Positions 8,695 to 16,403 of a DNA stretch of 55,612 bases are shown here, piece after piece; positions within the stretch are counted from its first letter, which is position 1; the number at the start of each line of letters is the position of its first letter. This stretch comes from Actinomycetes bacterium. Its GTDB lineage: Bacteria > Actinomycetota > Acidimicrobiia > Acidimicrobiales > Bog-793. The position numbers were made by a program, and so were the translations under genes. The notes beneath the pieces were generated by a model. The model was given only the letters and a program-made list of their open reading frames with translations, was not told where the DNA came from and did no database searches. The stretch spans positions 1-55,612 of the forward strand of contig JAKCCH010000008.1 in assembly GCA_021838945.1 (NCBI GenBank). Reading direction: 5' to 3'.

Positions 8695-8719
8695 GGTCCC
8701 CCGACCCGTCGAGGGGGCC
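8695..8719 (-). terminator. GC-rich hairpin downstream of etfA
   Basis: An imperfect inverted repeat (CCCCCGA / TCGAGGGGG around CCCG) lies 20-45 bases beyond the etfA stop codon. It has no U-tract. The rest of the 268-base spacer 8472-8739 shows no gene that I can support. Confidence 0.35.
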
Positions 8720-8739
8720 GGCGGAAGCCGCAAGCGTCG

Positions 8740-9705
8740 CTACTGCTTGGCCTTGATGGCTTCGATGAGCTTCGGAAGGACCTTGTGGACGTCCCCGACG
8801 ACACCGAGGTCGGCTATCGAGAAGATCGGCGCCGACTCGTCCTTGTTGATTGCGATGATGTTCTTCGCGCTCTTCATCCCGACCATGTGCTGGGTAGCTC
8901 CCGAGATGCCGCAGGCTATGTAGACCGTCGGCTTCACCGTCTTCCCGGTCTGCCCGACCTGGTGCGAGTAAGGCACCCAGCCTGCGTCGACGATCGCTCT
9001 CGACGCGCCGGCTGCGCCCTTCAGCAGCTTGGCCAGCTCCTCGATCATGGCGTAGTCCTCGGCCGCCCCGAGCCCGCGCCCACCGGACACGACCACCTCG
9101 GCCTCGTCGAGCTGTGGCCCCGAACGCTCCTCCTCGTGGCGCGCCTTCACCCTCGCTCCGTCGCTCCGGCCGGTGTCCGGTGCCTCGATCGACACCACCT
9201 CGGGCACAGACCCGCCCGCCGGCTCTGCGGCGAACGACTTCGCCCGGATGACGAAGATGCCGGGTCCGTCGCCGGTGAACTTGGCGTTCAGGACCTGGGT
9301 GCCCCCGAAGATGGCGTGCTCGGAGACGAACGACCCGTCCTGCCTGGCGAGGCCGACGACGTTCGTGAGCAAAGGGCGGTCGATCCGGACCGAGAGCCGC
9401 CCGGCGACATCCCGGCCGTCATAGGTCTGGCCGACGAGCAGCGCATCGGGTGCGCCCTCGGACTCGATGAGGCTGGCGATGGCCGCCGAGACGCGCGGAC
9501 CCGGCAGTGACTCGCCGAGGTCCCCGGCGTCGAACACCTTCACTGCGCCGTACTCGCCGAGCTTGGCGGCGGCATCGGACGCACCGGCCCCCCACGTCAC
9601 CGCCTGCACGTCGGCGTCGAACCCGCGAGCAGCGGTCAGCAGCTCGAGCGAAACGGTCGCCGGCTCGCCATGGCTCTGCTCGGCGAGCACCCAGATCTTT
9701 CCCAC
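8740..9705 (-). CDS. etfA: Electron transfer flavoprotein, alpha subunit
   Basis: A 321-residue protein starting at GTG 9705. The N-terminal ETF domain begins IWVLAEQ. The C-terminal FAD-binding domain shows GGRGLGAAEDYAMIEELAKLL, VGQTGKTVKPTVYIACGISGATQHMVGM and AINKDESAPIFSIADLGVVGD, which are the standard EtfA signatures. With EtfB it accepts electrons from acyl-CoA and related dehydrogenases and passes them to ETF:quinone oxidoreductase. It follows etfB by 12 bases in one operon. An acyl-CoA dehydrogenase that could feed it lies at 34561-35775. Confidence 0.95.
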   Translation of the reverse strand: MGKIWVLAEQSHGEPATVSLELLTAARGFDADVQAVTWGAGASDAAAKLGEYGAVKVFDAGDLGESLPGPRVSAAIASLIESEGAPDALLVGQTYDGRDVAGRLSVRIDRPLLTNVVGLARQDGSFVSEHAIFGGTQVLNAKFTGDGPGIFVIRAKSFAAEPAGGSVPEVVSIEAPDTGRSDGARVKARHEEERSGPQLDEAEVVVSGGRGLGAAEDYAMIEELAKLLKGAAGASRAIVDAGWVPYSHQVGQTGKTVKPTVYIACGISGATQHMVGMKSAKNIIAINKDESAPIFSIADLGVVGDVHKVLPKLIEAIKAKQ

Positions 9706-9717
9706 GTCGCTGGCCTC

Positions 9718-10503
9718 CTAGAGAACCTTGATGCGCTCGAGGTAGCCCACGATCTTCTCGTGGGCATCGCCCTCGTCCGTCACGATCTCGCCCGACTGCC
9801 GCTCCTCGGCCGCCTGCACCGACACGACCTCCTGCCGGGCACCTGCCCACCCGACTCGAGAGACATCGATGCCGAGGTCGCTCACCGTGAGCTCCTCGAC
9901 GGGCTTCGAGCGGGCCGCCATGATCCCCTTGAACGAGGGATAGCGTGGCTCGACCACGCCGGCGGTCACCGTGACGACCGCGGGCAGCGGGCTCGTCACC
10001 TCGTCGTACCCGGCTTCGGTCTGGCGTCGCACCGCGACGGAGTCGGGCGTCACCTCGACGTGCTTCGCGAACGTGACGGAGGGCCACCCGAGAAGCTCGG
10101 CAAGCTGCACCGGCGTCGTGCCGGTGTAGCCATCGGTCGACTCCGTCGCCGCCAGCACGAGGTCAGGCTGGATCCGCTGCACGACGGCCGCGAGCACGCG
10201 GGCCGTCCCGAGGGCATCGGAGCCGGCGAGGGCGTCGTCCGAGACGAGGACGGCGCCGGCGGCACCCATGGCGAGAGCGGTGCGCAGGCCGGACGTCTCT
10301 CCGTTCGGGGCCATCGAGATGAGGGTCACGTCGCCGCCGCCGGCCGACTCGGCGAGTTGGAGCGCCATCTCGACACCGTAGGAGTCGGAGTCGTCGAGGA
10401 TGAGCTTGCCTTCGCGCACGAGCGTGTTCGTCGACGGGTCGAGCGAGAGCTCGCCCGCCGGATCAGGGATCTGCTTGACGCAGACGGCGACGTTCATGTC
10501 CAT
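9718..10503 (-). CDS. etfB: Electron transfer flavoprotein, beta subunit
   Basis: A 261-residue protein beginning MDMNVAVCVKQIPDP. A second ATG two codons in (10497) is the other candidate start. The hallmark regions are KLILDDSDSYGVEMALQLAE, the AMP-binding region TDGYTGTTPVQLAELLGWPSVTF, and PRYPSFKGIMAARSKPVEELTVSDLGI. It forms the EtfAB heterodimer that carries FAD and AMP. The gene sits between the glycerophosphodiester phosphodiesterase (stop 23 bases upstream) and etfA, which implies a three-gene transcript. Confidence 0.95.
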   Translation of the reverse strand: MDMNVAVCVKQIPDPAGELSLDPSTNTLVREGKLILDDSDSYGVEMALQLAESAGGGDVTLISMAPNGETSGLRTALAMGAAGAVLVSDDALAGSDALGTARVLAAVVQRIQPDLVLAATESTDGYTGTTPVQLAELLGWPSVTFAKHVEVTPDSVAVRRQTEAGYDEVTSPLPAVVTVTAGVVEPRYPSFKGIMAARSKPVEELTVSDLGIDVSRVGWAGARQEVVSVQAAEERQSGEIVTDEGDAHEKIVGYLERIKVL

Positions 10504-10526
10504 GATTGTTCCCGACGGCCGGGGGA

Positions 10527-11228
10527 CTAAGCCAACTGGGCCGCACGGCATCCCGCCTGAGCTGCCGGTACATCGTTGGTGATGACCGCTTCGACCCCGA
10601 TCCGGGCGAGCTCGGCGACCCGGACGGGGTCGTCCACCGTCCACACGCGCACGACGAGGCCCTGCCTGCGGGCGATGCGGACGTACTCCTCGTCCACGGA
10701 CGTGTCGTACGGGTGGACTCCCGCCGTTTTGACTGCCGTCGCGCCGGCGCAGGCCTCGTCCGCCGCGACCCCGGGCCCGACCAGCCAGGCAGTCTCGATA
10801 CGAGGCGCCTCCAGCGAGAACGCCCGCAGCGCCCGCCTCGAGAAGCTCGACACGACGAAGCGATCGTCCCCGCCCCGCCCGAGCAGCAAGGCTGCAGTTG
10901 CCATGGCGACCCATTGCGAACGGTCGAAGTCCGGATCCTGCGGCGCGTTCTTGATCTCGACGTTGACGACGAGGTCTCCACAGGCCTCGAGCGCCTCGGC
11001 GAGCGACGGCACCTCCTCTGGGAGCTCGCCCGCTTCGAGCAGGCACAGGCGGCGCCCGTCAGCAACCTCGGCGTCGTGGTGAACGACCAGCCGGTGGTCG
11101 GCCGTCCGCCTGACGTCGAGCTCCACCCCGTCGGCACCGAACCGGCGAGCCGCGAGAAACGCTGCCACGGTGTTCTCCCGCTCCGGTCCGTGCGGGCCGG
11201 AGCCACGGTGAGCGAGGACGAGGGTCAT
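10527..11228 (-). CDS. Glycerophosphodiester phosphodiesterase
   Basis: This 233-residue GDPD-family TIM barrel begins LVLAHRGSGPHGPERENTVAAF and continues GADGVELDVRRTADHRLVVHHDAEV. These carry the two catalytic histidines and metal-binding acidic residues. NVEIKN and the C-terminal VWTVDDP...GVEAVITNDVP complete the family pattern. It hydrolyses glycerophosphodiesters from phospholipid turnover to glycerol-3-phosphate and an alcohol. No signal peptide is seen, so it is probably cytoplasmic. It is the first gene of the etfBA transcription unit, a grouping with no obvious shared pathway. Confidence 0.9.
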   Translation of the reverse strand: MTLVLAHRGSGPHGPERENTVAAFLAARRFGADGVELDVRRTADHRLVVHHDAEVADGRRLCLLEAGELPEEVPSLAEALEACGDLVVNVEIKNAPQDPDFDRSQWVAMATAALLLGRGGDDRFVVSSFSRRALRAFSLEAPRIETAWLVGPGVAADEACAGATAVKTAGVHPYDTSVDEEYVRIARRQGLVVRVWTVDDPVRVAELARIGVEAVITNDVPAAQAGCRAAQLA

Positions 11229-11573
11229 CGACGGACAGTCATGCTGCCGACGCCACGCCCACACGTGATCTGGCGCTGGGCGCGCGGTACGCGAGCTGCG
11301 CGAATGGGGCGAAGATGCGAGACGTGCAAGGTTTGGCGACGTCGGCCTCGGGGTACTGGGCTGCACCGGAAGGATGGATGTCCGTCTGTGCTCGTGCTCA
11401 CATGCTTGCAGCGGTCGGCCGTTCGCCCTATCATCTGCACAGCAGTTCCGCTCGCCGACCCGGCCGGCTCCCGCTTCATCGCTGCAGCTGGTGTGTGTTG
11501 TGACCGTAGTTTGTGACTCTGTTCACGAGCCGGTTGGCGAACAAGACGATACGGCACCTCACAGGAGGCGAGG
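11229..11573. other. Intergenic region between the phosphodiesterase gene and whiB
   Basis: This 345-base spacer between two divergent genes contains no supportable coding sequence. Its plus-strand end holds the CRP-like palindrome (11512-11527), a further TTGTGA half-site at 11498-11503, and the strong ribosome-binding site AGGAGG at about 11563-11568 for whiB. No clear -10/-35 pair could be assigned for either gene. Confidence 0.6.
11512..11527 (+). promoter_or_regulatory. CRP/FNR-type binding site upstream of whiB
   Basis: TGTGA-CTCTGT-TCACG has the arms and 6-base spacing of the cAMP receptor protein consensus TGTGA-N6-TCACA, with one mismatch. Its centre is 54 bases before the whiB GTG. 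A second half-site (TTGTGA) lies 14 bases upstream. In M. tuberculosis whiB1 is controlled by the CRP homologue Rv3676, so conserved cAMP control is inferred. Confidence 0.6.
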
Positions 11574-11867
11574 GTGGCTCTGACCTGGACCCGCTCCATC
11601 GAGTGGGACTCCGACGACTGGCGCAAGACCGCGGCTTGTCGGGATACCGATCCAGACCTGTTCTTCCCTGTCGGCACGACTGGGCAAGCGGTGGACCAGA
11701 TCGAGGCAGCGCGAGCGGTCTGCCTCTCGTGCGAGGTCAGGGAGGCTTGCCTCGAGTTCGCGCTGGCGACGAACCAGGAGTCCGGCGTGTGGGGCGCGAC
11801 CTCCGAGGAGGAGCGTCGCAAGTTGCGCAAGGCGTGGCTCGCCGCCCGCCGGCGCCGCGCTTCCTGA
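11574..11867 (+). CDS. whiB1: WhiB-family Fe-S transcription factor (WhiB1-like)
   Basis: A 97-residue protein with the four [4Fe-4S]-ligating cysteines at 22, 50, 53 and 59 (CxxCxxxxxC preceded by AACRDTDPDLFFPVG). The SGVWGA turn follows, and then a basic C-terminal DNA-binding tail (RRKLRKAWLAARRRR). The spacing, WRKTAACRD and FFPVG resemble WhiB1, an NO-sensitive partner of the primary sigma factor. The turn reads GVWGA rather than the usual GVWGG. The start is GTG with AGGAGG placed 6 bases before it. Nearby pdtaS on the opposite strand repeats the mycobacterial whiB1-pdtaS neighbourhood. Confidence 0.9.
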   Translation: MALTWTRSIEWDSDDWRKTAACRDTDPDLFFPVGTTGQAVDQIEAARAVCLSCEVREACLEFALATNQESGVWGATSEEERRKLRKAWLAARRRRAS

Positions 11868-11912
11868 TCAGTCCCGCTCACTGCCTCGTCGAGCCGAGCG
11901 CGAGCCGGCGCG

Positions 11913-13229
11913 TCAGCTGACCTCCCACAATCCGGAGCGGCTCAACACCGCCCTCCCGGTGCGAAGGCGCCCGCCGCCGAGGCGGTAGACGGCCTCGGCC
12001 GATGCGGGAGAGAGCACGCGGACCTCGATCACCGTGACGGCCGCGGGTGCATGAGCCCGACAAAGACCAGCCACGACTCCCGCGGCTGCTCGGAGGACGC
12101 TCCGCGTGACCGAGGGACTCGTGCCCGAGGAGCCAGGAGTGCCAGAGGTGTTGGCGGAGGCCGCTGCCCCGACGCGGGGAGCCCCGCCCGCCAGTCCTCG
12201 GGCGCAGCCCGTCGAGGCGGAGCTGCCCGCTGCCGGACCGGTGGCGGCGCCGGCGGTGCGTGGTCCCCATCCGGTGAGGAAGCCGATCGAGTGCAGCGAC
12301 CGCCCCGATGCCGTCTCGGCTACCACGCTGAAGAAGGCGGACACCTCTGCTGCTCGGACGACACCTCCGACGAGAGCGATGCCCCCTCTCGGGCGCGTGA
12401 TCTCGGTCGTTCCATCCGGCTGCTCGGCTGCCACCTTGGCGACTCCTGCCCCGGTGGCGATCGTCGCCCACCAGAAGTCGCGGCGCGGCGAGATCGCGCG
12501 GGCGCCGGAGGAGAGCACCTCGAGGCCGGACGGCGACAGCGGTGCGGTCGCGGCGACGGCGATCGACTTGACGCTTTCGGCACCGAACCGGGCGGTGGTC
12601 GTCACGAGCTCGGAGGCGTAACAGCCTGTCGAACCGCCGCTCGCGACGAGCAGGGGCGCCAACCAGCGACCCGTTGCGCTGAGCCGCACGCCTCGTGGGC
12701 CCGCCGTCTCGATGGACGGGCCGTCGGCGAGCCATGTGAACGACGAGATGCGGGAGCTCTGCGCGATCCCACCGAGCGGCCCGAAGCTGAGCGGCGTCCG
12801 GTCGTTCGAGCGACTCGAAGTCGCGGCCGACGGTGCCGGCCCAGCCGGCAAGGCGCCTCCCTGATCTCCACCATCCGACGAGAGCAGAGCGTGCTGCGTG
12901 CGAACCGGCGCGACGAGCGAGCCGAACGAGACGCCGGCGGCGGCGGCTGCCACAGCCGCGGCCGCGGCGGCGAGCCGGAAGCCCGGTCGGTGCCGGGACG
13001 GGCTCGACGGGTGTGGCTCGATCGGCCGGGCGCCCTCGATCGACGACCCTGCGGGCCCTGCGGCTTCCACGAGCCGCCGCTGCAGATCGGCAAGGTCCGG
13101 CTCCGAACGAACGGCGGATGCCCGCGCGGCTAGTGCTCGCCGCAGGTTCGCCTCGATATCGGAGTGGTGAGGTGGCCCCTGCAAGAAGGGCAACCGATGC
13201 CAGCTCCGACGCCCTGTCTCGCGTCTCAT
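11913..13229 (-). CDS. Single-pass membrane protein coupled to the ECF sigma gene (putative anti-sigma factor)
   Basis: A 438-residue protein of no recognised family. Residues 1-75 are an arginine/alanine-rich cytoplasmic part (IEANLRRALAARASAVRSEPDLADLQRRLVEAAG). A very alanine-rich membrane segment (about 83-108) and roughly 330 residues outside the membrane follow. The outer part includes a beta-rich stretch (RISSFTWLADGPSIETAGPRG...) and a Ser/Thr/Gly/Ala linker with a C-terminal VRVLSPASAEAVYRLGGG piece. No zinc-binding HxxxCxxC was found. Its start overlaps the sigma-factor stop by 4 bases, the usual arrangement for a sigma/anti-sigma pair. Anti-sigma function is inference only. Confidence 0.7.
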   Translation of the reverse strand: MRRETGRRSWHRLPFLQGPPHHSDIEANLRRALAARASAVRSEPDLADLQRRLVEAAGPAGSSIEGARPIEPHPSSPSRHRPGFRLAAAAAAVAAAAAGVSFGSLVAPVRTQHALLSSDGGDQGGALPAGPAPSAATSSRSNDRTPLSFGPLGGIAQSSRISSFTWLADGPSIETAGPRGVRLSATGRWLAPLLVASGGSTGCYASELVTTTARFGAESVKSIAVAATAPLSPSGLEVLSSGARAISPRRDFWWATIATGAGVAKVAAEQPDGTTEITRPRGGIALVGGVVRAAEVSAFFSVVAETASGRSLHSIGFLTGWGPRTAGAATGPAAGSSASTGCARGLAGGAPRVGAAASANTSGTPGSSGTSPSVTRSVLRAAAGVVAGLCRAHAPAAVTVIEVRVLSPASAEAVYRLGGGRLRTGRAVLSRSGLWEVS

Positions 13230-13927
13230 GGTTCGAGGACCCCCCGAAGCCGCTCCAGGCCACGGTGGATCAGCGACCCGACCGTCCCGGGCCGGCAGCC
13301 GAGCACCTCGGCGATCTCCACCTCCGACTGGTCGGCGTAGTAGCGGAGCACGATGGCGACTCGCTGCCGGTAGGGCAACTCGAGCAGGACGTCGTGCAGC
13401 TCACCGGCGCTCGCCCCGCCGATCCCGGCCTGCCGGTCACCGTCGACGACGTAGAGGAGCGGCCGGCGGTCGCGCTCGCGCCCGAGCCTGCGGAAGTGGG
13501 ATCGGCACGCGTTGACCACGGCCTGACGCGCATAGCGCTCCGGCGTCTCGAGCTTCTCGTAGTGGCCATGGAGCCTGACGAAACAGTCCTGCACCAGGTC
13601 CTCTGCGATCTCGACAGAGCCCGTCAGCACGAACGCCAGCCTCACGAGGGACTGGTATGACGACGTGTAGAGCTCCTCGAAGCTGAGTCGGCGGGCGAAG
13701 ACGAGCACACCGAGCTCGCGCTCCGACGCCACATGCGATGGCGCCAGCTCCGGGGCTCCCGGCTGCTCGGGCGCCAGCTCCCGGGGCGCCAGCTCCCGGG
13801 GCGCCAGCTCCCGGGGCGCCAGCTCCGGCGCCCGCTCCTCGGCCGCCAGCGGAGGCGCCAGCTCGACCAAGGCCATCGACGACTCTGACGCCGCTGCCTC
13901 CGGCGATCTTGCAGAGATCTCGCTCAT
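13226..13927 (-). CDS. ECF RNA polymerase sigma factor, SigE-like family
   Basis: A 233-residue sigma-70 family protein. Region 2 is FEELYTSSYQSLVRLAFVLTGSVEIAEDLVQDCFVRLHGHYEKLETPERYARQAVVN. Region 4 is VLLELPYRQRVAIVLRYYADQSEVEIAEVLGCRPGTVGSLIHRGLERLR, with its helix-turn-helix. The first 75 residues are an unusual low-complexity leader with APREL repeats. I chose the ATG at 13927 because GGAAG precedes it. A TTG at 13969 that overlaps the pdtaS stop codon by 4 bases is possible. The gene lies between pdtaS and a membrane protein, in the same operon. Confidence 0.88.
   Translation of the reverse strand: MSEISARSPEAAASESSMALVELAPPLAAEERAPELAPRELAPRELAPRELAPEQPGAPELAPSHVASERELGVLVFARRLSFEELYTSSYQSLVRLAFVLTGSVEIAEDLVQDCFVRLHGHYEKLETPERYARQAVVNACRSHFRRLGRERDRRPLLYVVDGDRQAGIGGASAGELHDVLLELPYRQRVAIVLRYYADQSEVEIAEVLGCRPGTVGSLIHRGLERLRGVLEP
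13771..13830 (-). repeat. 15-bp tandem repeat in the sigma-factor leader
   Basis: Three identical 15-bp units (gcgccagctcccggg on the plus strand, 13771-13815) and a fourth partial unit encode the repeated LAPRE in the N-terminal extension of the sigma factor. A related imperfect unit sits at 13741-13755. Confidence 0.85.
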
Positions 13928-13965
13928 ACAGCTTCCGCTCGCTTCCGAAGTCCCGTTGCGGTGCT

Positions 13966-15504
13966 TCAACCCATCCGCTGGTCGGCTCGCTCGCCTCGGC
14001 GGAACGGCACGTCGAGGCGTACGAGCGTGCCGCCATCGGTGGTCATGCTGATACTGCCATCAAGTTGGGTCCGAACGAGGTCACGGACGATCGAGAGCCC
14101 GAGGCTCCTCGTCTGCTCGATGTCGAAATCGAGGGGAAGACCGACGCCGTTGTCGCGCACGATCACCTCACACCCCGTCGGGTCGTGATGGAACGTGAGG
14201 TCGATGCGGGGCGGCTCCGGTGCGGATGACGAGGCCTTGCCGGCAGCGGGCTCGTCGTGAGCATCTGCACTCGAGAACGCGTGCTCGATCGCGTTCTGCA
14301 GCAACTCCGCGATCACCACCGACAGCGGCGTCGCCATGTCGGCCGGGATGTCGCCGAGCTCACCTTCGACCCGGACGGCGACGTCACGCGGCCCGACGTT
14401 CGCCTCCTGAGCCATGCGAACGAGGGCGTGGACGATCTCGTCGAAGGGGACCTGATCCCCTGCTTCGCGGGAGAGGATCTCGTGCACGACTGCGATGGCG
14501 CGGATGCGCCGCTCAGCCTCCGCGAGAGCAGTGCGGGCCGCCGCGGCTTCGATGCGGCGTGCCTGCAGCCGGAGCAGGGACGAGATCGTCTGCAGGTTGT
14601 TCTTGACCCTGTGATGGACCTCGCGGATCGTGGCGTCCTTCGTGAGGAGCAAGCGGTCCCGGCGCCGTACGTCGGTCACGTCACGCAGGAGCACCATCGC
14701 GCCGGTGACCTCTCCCCGGGCCAGCAACGGGATGCAGCGCAGCAGCAGGGTCACCTCCGACCGTCGTTCGATCTCCTCGACGACCGGGAGCCGGGTGGCG
14801 AACGAATCCTGGGCGATCGTCGTGTCGAGCCCCAGCGCGTGGAACGTGGAGCCGTTGATGGCGCTCATGATGCCGATGCGGTGCAATGCCGATACAGCGT
14901 TCGGCGAGGCGAAGGTGATCCGGCCACGCTCGTCGAGGACCATCACGCCGTCGCCGACTCTCGGCGAGTGCTCGGCCGGGAGCTCGTCATCCGCGAACGG
15001 GAAGATCCCGTCGGTCACCATCGCCGACAGCCGCTCGAACAGGTCGAGATAGACGCGCTCGAGCGCACCTCGGCGCCGCGCGATGCCCGGGGACCAGACG
15101 CGCGCCATCACCCCGAGCACCTGAGCCGAATAGCGCACGGGGATGCACTCGAGGCGGAGGTGCCCCTCGCCGCTGTCGTTGCGCTGCTCGCCGACGCTGA
15201 TGGCCCCTGTCCGGAGCGCCTCCATCACGAGGGGCAGCTCCCTGCTCGCCACGACCTCGCCCACGAGGTCGATCTCGAACAACGTCTGGCTCGTCGTGGG
15301 ACGCACCTGGCCGAGCACCACCACGCGCTGGTCGTCACCGTCGGGAAGGGCGAGCGCCAAGGGATCGAACGGTACGTACAGCAAGAGGTCCGAGAAACAG
15401 AGATCCGCCAACAGGTTCCAGCTCGCCATCAGCCGGTCGAGGTGACGCCGGGCGCCCGGGTCGAGCGAGGTGTTGCGATAGGCGAGGTCGAGAGGCGAGG
15501 TCAC
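13966..15504 (-). CDS. pdtaS: PdtaS-type cytoplasmic sensor histidine kinase
   Basis: A 512-residue kinase without membrane segments. An N-terminal GAF-like domain (LMASWNLLADLCFSDLLLYVP...) and a PAS domain (about 185-280, ERGRITFASPNAVSALHRIG) precede a HisKA_2/HWE-type dimerisation helix. That helix has EVHHRVKNNLQTISSLLRLQARR at about 296-318. The ATPase domain follows, with ELLQNAIEHAF, VRDNGVGLP and TRSLGLSIVRDLV. This order and wording match mycobacterial PdtaS, which phosphorylates the RNA-binding ANTAR regulator PdtaR. No PdtaR gene is in the window. It starts at GTG 15504, overlapping the PHP gene by 4 bases. Confidence 0.92.
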   Translation of the reverse strand: MTSPLDLAYRNTSLDPGARRHLDRLMASWNLLADLCFSDLLLYVPFDPLALALPDGDDQRVVVLGQVRPTTSQTLFEIDLVGEVVASRELPLVMEALRTGAISVGEQRNDSGEGHLRLECIPVRYSAQVLGVMARVWSPGIARRRGALERVYLDLFERLSAMVTDGIFPFADDELPAEHSPRVGDGVMVLDERGRITFASPNAVSALHRIGIMSAINGSTFHALGLDTTIAQDSFATRLPVVEEIERRSEVTLLLRCIPLLARGEVTGAMVLLRDVTDVRRRDRLLLTKDATIREVHHRVKNNLQTISSLLRLQARRIEAAAARTALAEAERRIRAIAVVHEILSREAGDQVPFDEIVHALVRMAQEANVGPRDVAVRVEGELGDIPADMATPLSVVIAELLQNAIEHAFSSADAHDEPAAGKASSSAPEPPRIDLTFHHDPTGCEVIVRDNGVGLPLDFDIEQTRSLGLSIVRDLVRTQLDGSISMTTDGGTLVRLDVPFRRGERADQRMG

Positions 15505-16403
15505 TCCGGCACCCCCGCGAGCTCGGTGTCGACGGGCCGTCGGCCTCGGAAGCGGCGCACGGCGGTGTACCCGGCGTCGGTGGCGGCCCGCACGAGCTCC
15601 GCGTTGCGGTCTGCAACCCGGCTCGTGCCATGCGTGTCGGACGCGAACGTGACGGGGACGCGGCGGGACGCGAAGAGGCTCAGCAGGCTCGGGGACGGGT
15701 AGTCCTCACGGCAGGGCTTGGTGGCGCCGGCAGACGAGATCTCTGCGGCCATCCCGCTCGCCGCCGCGGCCTCGGCGATGCGCACCTCGCACTCGTGCAC
15801 GACGCCGCGGTCGGGGATCCGCGCGGCGACCTTCACGAGATCGGGATGGGCGAGGACGTCACAGCTGGCGGTACCGGCGAGCTCCTCCAACGCCTCGGTG
15901 TAGGCCCGCCAGCTGTCGGCGACGGGACGACGATCCCACTCCCCCACCTGGACGGCGTTCGACAGGTCGTCGAACATCCAGTTGCCGATCCAGTGGACCG
16001 ATCCGAGCAGGACGTCGAACGGGTACCCGGCGAGCAGGGCAGACACCTCGTCCATCCGTCCCGGGTAGTAGTCCACCTCGAGGCCGATCACGACGGGGAG
16101 GCCGGCTGTTTTCGCCTCGAGGGCGGCGTTCACGAAGCGATCGAGGTCTTGTGTCGCATGGTGGTCGAAGTACGCCCGTGCCTGTGCCCTGAAGGGGCGG
16201 CCTCCTGGCTCGGGGACGTGGTCCCACCATCCTTCGACGAGCGCGCGCGCCTGGACGAAGCGGAAGAAGTGCTCCGTCAGCGCGATCTCCCGCACTCCGC
16301 TTCTCGCGGCAAGCTCGGTGTAGCGGGTGATCCGGTCGAGAGCGAGCTCCCGCCCATCGGCGCGCTCGGAGTGCGGCCAGAGGTGGACGTGATAGTCGAT
16401 CAC
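15501..16403 (-). CDS. PHP-domain phosphoesterase (histidinol-phosphatase-like)
   Basis: A 300-residue PHP protein with the metal-ligand series DYHVHLWPHS, LTEHFFRF, GLEVDYYPG, LGSVHWIGNW, LAHPDLVK and SDTHG, all in the order seen in HisJ/HisK-type histidinol phosphatases. Hydrolysis of histidinol phosphate is possible, but no other histidine genes are nearby. Other PHP enzymes act on nucleotides or sugar phosphates. The start is GTG at 16403, overlapping the upstream ATPase gene by 4 bases. The downstream 4-base overlap with pdtaS suggests a link with that signalling unit. Confidence 0.82.
   Translation of the reverse strand: MIDYHVHLWPHSERADGRELALDRITRYTELAARSGVREIALTEHFFRFVQARALVEGWWDHVPEPGGRPFRAQARAYFDHHATQDLDRFVNAALEAKTAGLPVVIGLEVDYYPGRMDEVSALLAGYPFDVLLGSVHWIGNWMFDDLSNAVQVGEWDRRPVADSWRAYTEALEELAGTASCDVLAHPDLVKVAARIPDRGVVHECEVRIAEAAAASGMAAEISSAGATKPCREDYPSPSLLSLFASRRVPVTFASDTHGTSRVADRNAELVRAATDAGYTAVRRFRGRRPVDTELAGVPE

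Noticed and set aside
8482-8733. Short frames in the MBOAT-etfA spacer
   Set aside because: No start signal or homology; composition typical of chance GC-rich frames.
10506-11516. Long plus-strand open frame over the phosphodiesterase gene
   Set aside because: Arginine/valine-rich nonsense composition; the minus-strand GDPD gene explains the region.
12051-13133. Plus-strand open frame of 360 codons opposite the putative anti-sigma gene
   Set aside because: The minus-strand frame has a membrane segment, correct coupling to the sigma gene and more natural composition.
13740-13865. Repeated gcgccagctcccggg units as a possible CRISPR or regulatory array
   Set aside because: Units are contiguous with no spacers and in frame within the sigma-factor gene, so this is a coding tandem repeat.
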